Assembly (NCBI GenBank): GCA_937926105.1 | Contig: CALANS010000048.1 | Location: 1-64,000, forward strand | Reading direction: 5' to 3' | From: an uncultured Actinomycetes bacterium | GTDB taxonomy: Bacteria; Actinomycetota; Actinomycetes; Mycobacteriales; Nakamurellaceae | Length of the DNA: 64,000 nt | Shown: piece after piece, positions 18,802 through 26,726 of the stretch | How the letters are laid out: the number at the start of each line of letters is the position of its first letter | Numbering within the stretch: the stretch's first letter is position 1 | Program-made: the position numbers and the translations under genes | Notes under the pieces: model-generated | Databases searched by the model: none | Told to the model about the DNA's origin: nothing | What the model saw: the letters and a program-made list of their open reading frames with translations, nothing else

Positions 18802-20439
18802 ATGAGTCGTCGACCGCGGATTGCGCCGGGCCAGATCGGTGAGGTGTCGGTGGTTGCCTGGGGAGCTGCGGTGGGCTCCTGGGGAACCCCGAGGGGCGGT
18901 GACGAAGCATCGGCCGACCCGCCATCCGCGGGAGATGCGTTCGATCCCGGCGTTCGTGATGACGGCCGGGACCCGGGTGGCGCCGGTTCTGGTGGTGCCG
19001 GTTCTGGTGGGACCGGCACGCCCGGGGTGGTGCCGCGCCCACTGGGCGACGACGGCGAACCGGGGGAGTACCCGCGCGGCTGGCGAGCCGGCGGCTCCTA
19101 CAAGATCACCTGCCCGGACGGGGTGCAGGAGTGGACGCTCCTCTCGTGGCGGGCCCTGGTTCGCTGGCGTGACGTCGACGGGCGCCTGCACATGGTCCGC
19201 AAGTGGGCCCGTACTCGGACGCGCGCCGCCGAGGAGGCACGCGCCGAGGCCGTTCGGCAGCTCGAGGCGGACCAGGCCGCCCGGGACGCCGCGGACCCCG
19301 CGGGCACGGCCGCCGATCGTGAGGCAGCCGCCGGCGACGTGACGACCACCGTCAACGATCTGGTGGACGCGGTGATGACCGAGCACGTGCCGTCGCTGTC
19401 CGAGCGCACCCAGGAGGAGTACGTCCGCATCCGGATCCACATGAACGACCCGGCGCTGCCCCCGATGCTCGGCGAGCTGCCGCGGTCGATCGACGCCGGC
19501 GCGGCCCGGGCCTGGATCGAGGCCTTCGTGCACGCCCACGGAGCGAGCAGCGCCGCGCGCGCGAAGGCGCTGCTGGCCAAGGCGCTGGACCGGGCGACGG
19601 AGTCGAAACAGCTTCGCACGCCGGTGAACCCGATCCGCGCCGTGCCCGGGGCGATCAACCCGAAGGCGCGTCGGCGCACCGGAAAGCTCACCAAGGACGC
19701 GCCCAGCGACGACGCGGTCGCCGACCTGCTGGCCCGGCTGGCCGCCGATCCGCTGGCCGGGCTGCCGTCGGGTCCTCGGCGCAAGGCGCCGGCCGGCCAG
19801 GCGGGTCTGCAGCCCGGAAACCCGCTGGACGTCGCCGACATCATCCTGATCTCGTTCCTGGCCGGGCTGCGGGTCGGCGAGATCACGGCGCTGCGCTGGC
19901 AGGACCTGACGCTCACTCCGGGGCACGGCGCGATCAGCGTCACCGGCACCATCGCGACGGTGAAGGTGCGGCGGGACGAGTCCGGGCGGAAGGTGCCAGG
20001 CACTGGGACGCATCGGCGGCACGGCACCAAGTCGCCGGCCGGGATCCGGGTGGTGCCGATCCCCGACGACGTGGTGGCCCGGTTGCTGGCCCGGGCCGAG
20101 GCGCTCGGCGTGGACCCTTCGTCGTTGGACGACCGGGCGCGGCCGGTGTTCCCCAGTCCCGGCAAGCGCGGCCCGGACGGCAAGCCGCCGGCCGATGCCT
20201 GGCGCGACCAGTCGAACGTGGCCGCGGCGATCCGGGCGGCCTACGACCGGCACGGCTGGCCGTGGGCGTCCAGCCATACCGGGCGGCGCTGGCGCGCGAC
20301 GTCGTTGCTGGAGCGCGGGTACGGGGCGCGGCAGGTCGCCGAGCTGCTCGGCCACGAGAGCCCGAAGACCACCTGGCAGTACGCCCGGCCTCGCGGTGCT
20401 GAGGCCTTGCGGGCCGGCTTGGGCGTGGTGCGGCCGTAG
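18802..20439 (+). CDS. int: Tyrosine-type site-specific integrase
   Basis: 545 residues, ATG 18802. Catalytic residues can be placed: Arg357 in AGLRVGEITALRW, His492/Arg495 in SSHTGRRWRATSL, His518 in ELLGHESPKTTW and nucleophile Tyr527 in WQYARP. A SAM-like core-binding region covers about 180-270. The first ~90 residues are long and disordered, with a Gly/Ser repeat (GGAGSGGAGSGG) encoded by a short DNA tandem repeat. Directly adjacent to the tRNA/attL, so it should catalyse integration and excision of this element. Confidence 0.95.
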   Translation: MSRRPRIAPGQIGEVSVVAWGAAVGSWGTPRGGDEASADPPSAGDAFDPGVRDDGRDPGGAGSGGAGSGGTGTPGVVPRPLGDDGEPGEYPRGWRAGGSYKITCPDGVQEWTLLSWRALVRWRDVDGRLHMVRKWARTRTRAAEEARAEAVRQLEADQAARDAADPAGTAADREAAAGDVTTTVNDLVDAVMTEHVPSLSERTQEEYVRIRIHMNDPALPPMLGELPRSIDAGAARAWIEAFVHAHGASSAARAKALLAKALDRATESKQLRTPVNPIRAVPGAINPKARRRTGKLTKDAPSDDAVADLLARLAADPLAGLPSGPRRKAPAGQAGLQPGNPLDVADIILISFLAGLRVGEITALRWQDLTLTPGHGAISVTGTIATVKVRRDESGRKVPGTGTHRRHGTKSPAGIRVVPIPDDVVARLLARAEALGVDPSSLDDRARPVFPSPGKRGPDGKPPADAWRDQSNVAAAIRAAYDRHGWPWASSHTGRRWRATSLLERGYGARQVAELLGHESPKTTWQYARPRGAEALRAGLGVVRP

Positions 20440-20609
20440 ATCCGGGCCCGGCCACTTCAGCGGCGGAGGCTTTGCCCGGTGAGACCTGCTGCCCACCCTC
20501 ATCCCTGCAGCTGCACGCTGACTCTGATTGATGATGGCACCGATTTCAGACTGCATAATGGTGTGAATTTGTCGGTCGATTTTGCAGTGCACGTCGGTAT
20601 GATGGGGTT

Positions 20610-21014
20610 ATGACAGGCAAGTCATTGCTCGCCTCAGAGCAGCGCCCAGGGCTCCGCGCCTATGAGGACTCCGTGCGTTTGGCGCTGCCCGACATCGTGG
20701 CCAAATTGCGCGAAGTTCTCGGCGCGCGTCTGGTTGCCTACATCGGCAATGTGAAGTCGACTCAGCCTGTCGCTGCTTGGGCATCCGGCCAGCGCTCGCC
20801 CGGAGAGCTGGATGCGGACCGGCTCCGCCTAGCATTTCAGATCGCTGGGTTGCTTCGCGAGCGGAACTCGTCCGCCACGGTGCAGGCGTGGTTCAAGGGC
20901 ATGAATCCGGCATTGGGCGACATCGCGCCGGCTCGCGTGGTGAGAGAGGGGGACCCGGTGGACGTGGGTCCCGACGTGCTGGCGGCGGCGAAATCCTTCG
21001 CATTCGTGGGATGA
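20610..21014 (+). CDS. Xre/MbcA/ParS-type antitoxin-like protein
   Basis: 134 residues. The C-terminal half (SATVQAWFKGMNPALGD ... [14 protein letters not shown]) resembles the toxin-binding domain of antitoxins paired with RES toxins. It is a clear paralogue of the product of 29343-29738 (LGARLVAYIGNVKST versus LGAKMVAYLGGVRET; VQAWFKGMNP versus IQAWFQGLNP). TATGAT at 20598-20603 places a probable transcription start at or next to the ATG, and there is no Shine-Dalgarno, so the mRNA may be leaderless. The stop overlaps an ATG opening a RES-like remnant. Confidence 0.7.
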   Translation: MTGKSLLASEQRPGLRAYEDSVRLALPDIVAKLREVLGARLVAYIGNVKSTQPVAAWASGQRSPGELDADRLRLAFQIAGLLRERNSSATVQAWFKGMNPALGDIAPARVVREGDPVDVGPDVLAAAKSFAFVG

Positions 21015-21136
21015 GCGGGCCCGACCTCGAGATCACCAGTGATCCCGGCACCGTGTGGCGTGTCGGGTTCGCACCGGACCCGTGGGCGTGGAGGCCGTGG
21101 GTCTACGCGACCGACGCGGGATTGTTTGGAGGAGCG
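21011..21136 (+). pseudogene. 5' remnant of a RES-domain toxin gene
   Basis: From an ATG overlapping the antitoxin stop, about 42 codons read as the N-terminus of a RES protein (GTVWRVGFAPDPWAWRPWVY), then the sequence runs in frame, without a stop, into the AbrB-type gene at 21137. The rest of the RES domain is missing. It looks like a RES toxin gene replaced at its 3' side by the AbrB/toxin pair. Confidence 0.6.
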
Positions 21137-21406
21137 ATGGTTCGGGCTGTCGTGAGGGCGCGAGGGCAGATCACCCTGCGGCGAGAGGTCCGTGAGGCGT
21201 TGCACGTCGACGAAGGCGACGATGTCGCCTTCGTCGTTGAGGGTGGGCAGGTGACGATGCACGGGCTCAAGTCGATCCCGGCCGATCAAGCATGGTTCTG
21301 GAGCGACGACTGGCAGGCGGACGAACGAGAAGCCAGTGGACAGCTCGCACGCGACGAAGGCGCCGTCTTCGAGGATGGTGCCGCCTTCCTCGACTCGCTG
21401 GCGTAA
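21137..21406 (+). CDS. AbrB/MazE-type antitoxin
   Basis: 89 residues from ATG 21137 with GGAGGA at 21129-21134. The swapped-hairpin DNA-binding motif is plain: VVRARGQITLRREVREALHV followed by EGDDVAFVVEGGQVTMH. The C-terminal part with acidic and Trp residues (DQAWFWSDDWQADERE) is probably the toxin-binding tail. The stop overlaps the start of the next gene, as in type II toxin-antitoxin operons. Confidence 0.82.
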   Translation: MVRAVVRARGQITLRREVREALHVDEGDDVAFVVEGGQVTMHGLKSIPADQAWFWSDDWQADEREASGQLARDEGAVFEDGAAFLDSLA

Positions 21407-21765
21407 TGCCGACGTATCAGCGACTGCCCCGCTTCGACATCGACTGGGAGACCCTCACGCCCGCTGAGCGGCAACGATTCCGCGCGGCGGTTGGTCGATT
21501 CATCGAGGATCTGGAGGCCGGTCGGCCATTTCGTGCCGGCTTGCGCGGCGAGGGCGTCCAAGGAACGGCGAACATCATGGAGATGACGTTCGCTCCCGAT
21601 GGCCGAGCCACCTGGCAGTTCGGGACAGAGGTGAAACCGGGCGAACCGCATGTCGTGTGGCGCCGGATCGGCACGCACGCGATCTTCCGGTCGCCCCGAC
21701 TGGCCCGCTCCGGCGGCGGACGTCCGGCTATCGGGCGTCCGACTGATCAGTCATATGACGCATGA
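21406..21765 (+). CDS. Putative RelE/HigB-like toxin
   Basis: 119 residues from ATG 21406, one base of overlap with the antitoxin stop. Compact basic protein with IMEMTFAPDGRATWQFG and EPHVVWRRIGTHAIFR, a pattern like RelE-fold mRNA-interferase-type toxins (beta strands followed by a basic R-x-x-x-H-x-I-F). The last ~20 residues overlap the operator of the next operon. Family assignment rests on context and pattern, not on a search. Confidence 0.62.
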   Translation: MPTYQRLPRFDIDWETLTPAERQRFRAAVGRFIEDLEAGRPFRAGLRGEGVQGTANIMEMTFAPDGRATWQFGTEVKPGEPHVVWRRIGTHAIFRSPRLARSGGGRPAIGRPTDQSYDA

Positions 21766-21782
21766 TAGTATGCGTCATATGA
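21751..21782. promoter_or_regulatory. Perfect palindrome over a start codon, probable operator
   Basis: TCATATGACGCAT (21751-21763) and ATGCGTCATATGA (21770-21782) are exact inverted repeats around a 6-bp centre. The right arm contains the start codon of the nucleotidyltransferase gene, and TAGTAT (21767-21772) in the centre is a plausible -10 box giving a leaderless start near 21779. The HTH protein encoded just downstream is the obvious candidate to bind it. Confidence 0.7.
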
Positions 21783-22363
21783 GGACTGCTGCGCCGGCGC
21801 TGCTGCCACTGTTCCGATCGGAACTGCAGGCCAGGATCCTGACTCGGCTGCTGCTCGACGACGACGAGATCGGGATGTCCGAACTGGCCCGGGATCTGGG
21901 TGCGCCCCAGGCAACGGTGTACCGGGAGGCGTCCCGGCTGGTCGAAGCCGGGGTGCTGGCAGACCGCTGGATCGGTCGCACCCGAATGGTCTCGGCGAAC
22001 CGTGCGAACCCCGCCTTCGGCCCGCTGCGTGAGTTGATGGAGGTCGTCTACGGTCCCAAGGCTCTGCTCCAGGCGGCCTTGGCCGACGTGACCGGCATCG
22101 ACGAAGCACTCATCTTCGGCTCGTGGGCGGCCCGGTACAGGGGCCAGAACGGTGCCGCCCCGGGGGACATCGATCTGCTGGTCATCGGCGATCCGGACGT
22201 GGACGCTTTGCACCCCGCGGTGTCCACCGTCGAGGCTCACCTGCACCGTGAGGTCAACTTCGTCGTGATCACCCCCGACACCTGGGCCGCCCGGGAAGAC
22301 GATCCGTTCCTGGCCGGTGTCTCGGCCGGACCTACCGTAGTTGTTGCAGGAGTTGAACCGTGA
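21779..22363 (+). CDS. Winged-HTH/nucleotidyltransferase fusion (MNT-type antitoxin)
   Basis: 194 residues from ATG 21779 (an in-frame ATG at 21770 lies inside the palindrome). Residues ~10-75 are an ArsR-like winged helix (ILTRLLLDDDEIGMSELARD, GAPQATVYREASRL); residues ~105-150 are a minimal nucleotidyltransferase with IFGSWAARYRG and PGDIDLLVIGDPD. MNT proteins neutralise HEPN toxins by AMP transfer in the MntA/HepT family. Its stop overlaps the next gene, which encodes a HEPN protein. Confidence 0.85.
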   Translation: MRTAAPALLPLFRSELQARILTRLLLDDDEIGMSELARDLGAPQATVYREASRLVEAGVLADRWIGRTRMVSANRANPAFGPLRELMEVVYGPKALLQAALADVTGIDEALIFGSWAARYRGQNGAAPGDIDLLVIGDPDVDALHPAVSTVEAHLHREVNFVVITPDTWAAREDDPFLAGVSAGPTVVVAGVEP

Positions 22364-22848
22364 CCCGATCAGTGACCGACCAGTGGGGCCAGGGCCGCGG
22401 TACGATCCTGCAGTTGCTGCGTGAGCGGCATTTGGAGACGATCCCGCCGCACCCGACCCATGTCGAGTTGCTGTTGAACAGGGCGGAGCAGAATCTGACT
22501 ACCGTCCAACAGATCTCGCAGGACAACCCCGGCCTTGCCTACGACGGTCTCTACGACGCCGCCAGGTTCGCGCTGACCGCCATCCTCGCCCAGCAAGGCC
22601 TACGGCCGACTCGAGTCGGCGGCCACCTTGCGGTCGTCGAAGCCGTCCGCGCACAACTCGACCCTCCGCTCGGAGACAAGATCCTCCAGTTCGACCGGCT
22701 ACGCCGTACCCGGCACCGCAACGAGTACCCAGTACCCGACGCACCGGGTATCACGCGCCACGACGTGGCCACAGGGCTACCCGTCGCTCAGGGGCTACTC
22801 GCGGTCGCCCGCCGAGTCATTCCGAATCTGCCGGTATTCCACGCGTGA
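22360..22848 (+). CDS. HEPN-domain toxin-like protein
   Basis: 162 residues from GTG 22360, overlapping the nucleotidyltransferase stop by 4 bp. All-helical HEPN profile: VELLLNRAEQNLTTVQQI, AYDGLYDAARFALTAILAQQ and, near the C-terminus, FDRLRRTRHRNEYPVP, which carries the Arg/His/Asn RNase-type motif of the SAV_6107-like HEPN group. With the preceding gene it forms an MNT/HEPN pair. Confidence 0.82.
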   Translation: MTRSVTDQWGQGRGTILQLLRERHLETIPPHPTHVELLLNRAEQNLTTVQQISQDNPGLAYDGLYDAARFALTAILAQQGLRPTRVGGHLAVVEAVRAQLDPPLGDKILQFDRLRRTRHRNEYPVPDAPGITRHDVATGLPVAQGLLAVARRVIPNLPVFHA

Positions 22849-22884
22849 TCGTTCGGCAGCGCACATGACGAGACGACCTGCGCA

Positions 22885-25239
22885 ATGACACTGATGCCCG
22901 ACGAGCAGGTTGCGGCGTTGCGCCGCGAGTTGGACCAGTTGCGTGCTGAGAACGCCAGACTCACTCGCCTGCTCGACCTGCGGGGGCAGGATATCTCGCC
23001 GGTCTCGGAGCAGCTGTCGGCACCACTCGCTCCACCCGGGATGGTCACCCACCACTCGCCGGTCAAGGACAAGCTCGCCTTGTTTGCCAACAGGTTTCAC
23101 GCCCGGGCCGACGTCCATGCGGTTCGCTGGGAGAACGCCAGGACCGGTGCCCACGGTTGGATGCCGGCGGTGGCCGGGCGCTGGCGCAAGGGCATGGATC
23201 GCCGGCGCGCCCAGTACCTGCCGGTCACCGCGCGGGTCGTCACCGACCACCTGCTCGGCGAGGAGTTCATCGGGCTGTACCCGCTGCTGAAGGACAACAC
23301 CTGCTACTTCCTCGCGGCGGACTTCGACGGGCCGACCGCGATGCTCGATGCGCTCGCGTACCTCAAGGCCGCCTGTGGGCACGCGGTGCCTGCCGCGCTG
23401 GAGATCTCGCAGTCGGGGCGCGGCGCGCACGTGTGGGTGTTCTTCGCCGATGCGGTACCCGCCGCGACCGCTCGTCAGGTCGGCACCCTGCTCGTCCACG
23501 AGGCGACGGTGCTGCGCGGCTCGATGGACCTGCGCTCCTACGACCGGCTGTTCCCGAACCAGGACGTCATGCCGGACGGCGGGTTCGGCAATCTCATCGC
23601 CGCCCCGCTGCACGGCAAGCGCCGCAAGGACGGGCTGACCACGTTCCTGGACCTCGCGACTCTGGAACCCTTTGCGGACCAGTGGGCCTACCTGTCGACG
23701 TTGGACCTGCTCAGCCCAGGCGACGCTGCGCGGGTGGCGCGTCTGGCGAACCGCAGCTTCGTGGGCGGTGACGTGGCCTCCGTGAGCCGACCCCGTTCCA
23801 CGAAGGTGCATCCGCGCCTGCCGGCGGTGATCCACGCCGAACTCGGCGCCATGCTCACCGTGGACGCCGCCGACCTGTCGCCGGCTGCGGTGTCGACATT
23901 CAAGCATGCCGCGTCGCTGGCGAATCCCAAGTTCTACGAGCTGCAGCGCTTGCGCAAGTCAACCTGGGACACACCGCGGTTCGTGATCGGGTACGACGTC
24001 ACGCTCGACGACCGGTTGGTGCTGCCTCGCGGGCTCCGTCACCGCCTCGCAGCGATCGTCGAACAGGCGGGCTCGCGGCTGGCCGTCACCGACATACGCA
24101 ACCCGGGCAGCGAGATCGACACCGAGTTCTCCGCGAACCTCACCGAACCCCAGAGCCGCGCGGTCAGCGCGGCGCTCGCGCATGACGACGGGGTGTTGGT
24201 CGCCCCGCCTGGCTCCGGGAAGACCGTGATGGCGTGCGCGGTGATCGCCGAGCGGCGTGCGTCGACGCTGGTGCTGGTCGACCGGAAGGCGCTGGCAGAG
24301 CAGTGGCGCGATCGCATCGAGGCGTTCCTCGGTGTGCGTCCCGGCCAGATCGGTGGCGGGCGACGCAAGCTCACGGGTGTGGTAGACATCGCGATGTTGC
24401 CGTCGCTCGCGCGGCGAGACGACGTCGCCGAGCTGACTTCCGGCTACGGACACATTGTGGTCGATGAGTGCCACCACGTCGCAGCGGCGGCATACGACCA
24501 TTCGATCAAGCGGATCGGCGCGCAGTTCTGGCTGGGTCTGACGGCGACGCCCGACCGGCGGGACGGGCTTGGCGAGATGATCACCTGGCAACTCGGGCCC
24601 GTCCGGCACACCGTCACCGACGCCGATGAAGGAACGCTGGAAGCGGCGGTGGCGGATGTTACCGGGCCCCGGCGAATGCTGACCATCCACGAGACAGACT
24701 TCCGCGCAGCCGATGTCGACCTGTCGTTGCCAGGGGCCCTTGCCGCCGTACACACCGCGCTTGCCGCCGACGCGGCGCGCAATGCACAGATCGTCGACGA
24801 CGTGATCGCCGCGCTGGAGCGCAATCGGAACTGCCTGGTGCTGACCAGGCGCGTGGCGCACGTTGAGGCGCTGGTGGCCCTGCTCGGCGAGCGTGGGCAC
24901 CGTGCGCTCGTGCTACAGGGAGGGATGAGCGTCAAGGACCGTCGCCGAACGGCCCGCCGCATCGAGGATGCGAACCCTGGCGACGGGCTCCTCGTCGTGG
25001 GGACGACACCCTTCATCGGGGAGGGTTTCGACGCCCCGGCACTGGACACGCTGTTCCTGGCCGCGCCGATCTCGTTCGACGGCCTCTTGGTGCAGTGCGC
25101 CGGGCGGGTCGTGCGGAGCTGTCCCGGCAAGCAGACCGCCGAGGTGCACGACTATCACGATGTGGGCGAGCCGATCCTCGCTGTGTCGCTGCGGCGTCGG
25201 ATGCCTGGCTATCGGGCGCTCGGCTTCAGCCGCGAATAG
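22885..25239 (+). CDS. TOTE-type primase-helicase
   Basis: 784 residues. An N-terminal coiled coil (residues ~5-35) is followed by an archaeo-eukaryotic primase domain of the TOTE conflict-system type (~95-280): IGLYPLLKDNTCYFLAADFD with Asp146/Asp148, ISQSGRGAHVWVFF and RLFPNQDVMP. Then a superfamily 2 helicase: Walker A APPGSGKT (Lys446), DECHH (527-531), LTATPDRRDG, and a C-terminal helicase lobe ending QCAGRVVRS. TOTE proteins are predicted mobile-element conflict effectors; a role in replication of this element is an alternative. A separate nuclease domain is not visible. Confidence 0.88.
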   Translation: MTLMPDEQVAALRRELDQLRAENARLTRLLDLRGQDISPVSEQLSAPLAPPGMVTHHSPVKDKLALFANRFHARADVHAVRWENARTGAHGWMPAVAGRWRKGMDRRRAQYLPVTARVVTDHLLGEEFIGLYPLLKDNTCYFLAADFDGPTAMLDALAYLKAACGHAVPAALEISQSGRGAHVWVFFADAVPAATARQVGTLLVHEATVLRGSMDLRSYDRLFPNQDVMPDGGFGNLIAAPLHGKRRKDGLTTFLDLATLEPFADQWAYLSTLDLLSPGDAARVARLANRSFVGGDVASVSRPRSTKVHPRLPAVIHAELGAMLTVDAADLSPAAVSTFKHAASLANPKFYELQRLRKSTWDTPRFVIGYDVTLDDRLVLPRGLRHRLAAIVEQAGSRLAVTDIRNPGSEIDTEFSANLTEPQSRAVSAALAHDDGVLVAPPGSGKTVMACAVIAERRASTLVLVDRKALAEQWRDRIEAFLGVRPGQIGGGRRKLTGVVDIAMLPSLARRDDVAELTSGYGHIVVDECHHVAAAAYDHSIKRIGAQFWLGLTATPDRRDGLGEMITWQLGPVRHTVTDADEGTLEAAVADVTGPRRMLTIHETDFRAADVDLSLPGALAAVHTALAADAARNAQIVDDVIAALERNRNCLVLTRRVAHVEALVALLGERGHRALVLQGGMSVKDRRRTARRIEDANPGDGLLVVGTTPFIGEGFDAPALDTLFLAAPISFDGLLVQCAGRVVRSCPGKQTAEVHDYHDVGEPILAVSLRRRMPGYRALGFSRE

Positions 25240-25282
25240 CCGACGCAACGGGAATCGAGGGGCATCCGTCGAACGGCGGCGA

Positions 25283-26572
25283 TCAAGGACCGAGCAATGC
25301 TGCGGGGACGACAGCTATTCCGTCTGAGCGGCGGTAGGCGTCGGTGCCCGTGGTGATCACGACGGCATCGAGCAGTTGGTCCCCGATCCGATCGTGCAGC
25401 CACCGAAGGTGCTTGACGTCGTGGTCGCTCACGGTGGTCGACAGCTTGACCTCGACGCCGACGACTCCGCCACCGTCGGTGGTGACGATGAAGTCGACCT
25501 CGTGCTCGCCGCGGTGCGTGCGCAGGTGGCGGACCTCCGCCTCGGCCGCCTGCCCGTAAACCCGCAGGTTCAACGCGACCAGGCTCTCGAACAGCGCCCC
25601 GAGGAAGGTGCCATCTCGTGGCACGGATGGATCGGTCTGGCCCGCCGAGGTCAAGCTGCGGGCAGTCACGTTCAGCAGGCGCGCGGCCAGCGCCGGGTCT
25701 GCCAGGTGGTGCTTGTCCGCGGAGCTGAGCTCCTTGAGCTTGTTGTTCGTCGGTAGCCATGCCCGCACCGGGTCCAGTAGCCACAGCCGGGACAGGATGT
25801 CCCGCCATGGCAGCGTCGTACTGATGGCGGGCTTGTTTCCCGTTCCGGGAGTGGCAGCGTCGCGAATGGTCTCGAAGCTGGCGGTGGTGGCCGTTGCCGC
25901 CGCGTAGGCCCGCATCCAGGCGTGGAGCGTATCTGGCCGACGAACCGAGACTCCCTGTTCGGGAAACTCGCGATCGATCACCCGAGCGAGGTAGCCATCC
26001 AGCTGCGCGCGCAGCGACCTGGCAGCCAGGTGCCGCATGCCGGGAAAACCACCGGAGAGGATCTCGATGACGTATCGGTCCAGCCGCACGTCGGTCGTGC
26101 CGCCGATCGGTGGCCTAGTTCCGGCCAGCAGATCGCTCAAACTGACCGACGTGGGAATGCCGCGCTCGGCGAGGGACAGCGGGCGCATGCGGACAGGCAC
26201 GATACGGCCGGCTCCGGTGTGCGTTTGCGCCCCTGCGGGTTCGGCCGAACCGGTGAGTAGAAAGCGGCCCGGAGACGAGTCGTCGTCGACCGCTCGCCTG
26301 ACGAGGTCCCAGCTGGACGGCATCCGCTGCCACTCGTCGATGAGGATGGGCTCCGTCGACGTGGTCAGTCGCGAGGGGTCTGCGTGCACCACCTGTCGCT
26401 GGCCGTCGTCGTCGAGCTGGTGGACGCTGCCCGCGCGCTCGAGAGCGGTGGCTGTCTTGCCAACCCCTTTGGGGCCTTCGATGCTGACTGCGGAGAGCCC
26501 GGTCAGCAGATCGTCGAGCTCATCGTCAACGATGCGCCTGTGATAGTCAGGAATGCCGTGCGCGCTCACCAC
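25283..26572 (-). CDS. DUF4143-type AAA ATPase (copy 1)
   Basis: 429 residues from GTG 26572 (translated MVSAHGIPDYHRRIVDDELD). Walker A EGPKGVGKTAT near residue 30, Walker B ILIDEWQRMP, sensor SGRFLLTGSA-type segment (GRFLLTGSAEP), and a C-terminal restriction-nuclease-like domain with HEVDFIVTTDGGGVVGVEVK, the D-x(n)-E-x-K pattern. Function unknown; such proteins are common in accessory regions. The promoter region carries the 23-bp iterons at 26581-26672. Paralogous in layout to the next gene. Confidence 0.87.
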   Translation of the reverse strand: MVSAHGIPDYHRRIVDDELDDLLTGLSAVSIEGPKGVGKTATALERAGSVHQLDDDGQRQVVHADPSRLTTSTEPILIDEWQRMPSSWDLVRRAVDDDSSPGRFLLTGSAEPAGAQTHTGAGRIVPVRMRPLSLAERGIPTSVSLSDLLAGTRPPIGGTTDVRLDRYVIEILSGGFPGMRHLAARSLRAQLDGYLARVIDREFPEQGVSVRRPDTLHAWMRAYAAATATTASFETIRDAATPGTGNKPAISTTLPWRDILSRLWLLDPVRAWLPTNNKLKELSSADKHHLADPALAARLLNVTARSLTSAGQTDPSVPRDGTFLGALFESLVALNLRVYGQAAEAEVRHLRTHRGEHEVDFIVTTDGGGVVGVEVKLSTTVSDHDVKHLRWLHDRIGDQLLDAVVITTGTDAYRRSDGIAVVPAALLGP

Positions 26573-26580
26573 AGCACCTA

Positions 26581-26672
26581 CGCTACAGTTTCGGGCATAG
26601 ATACGCTACAGTTTCGGGCTGCTAAACGCTCAAGCTTCGAGAAGATCGGCACGCGGATCTCGGGATCACCAC
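26581..26672. repeat. 23-bp-period iterons upstream of DUF4143 copy 1
   Basis: Four tandem units start at 26581, 26604, 26627 and 26650. Units 1 and 2 share CGCTACAGTTTCGGGC exactly; units 3 and 4 are degenerate but keep the TCG(G/A)G core at the same offset. They begin 9 bp from the gene's start codon on the minus strand. A related array is at 31563-31631. Confidence 0.7.
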
Positions 26673-26726
26673 CTGGGCAGGTCGCCATCGGAGCGTGGAG
26701 GCGAGGGTTCGGCTCACCTGCCGGAT

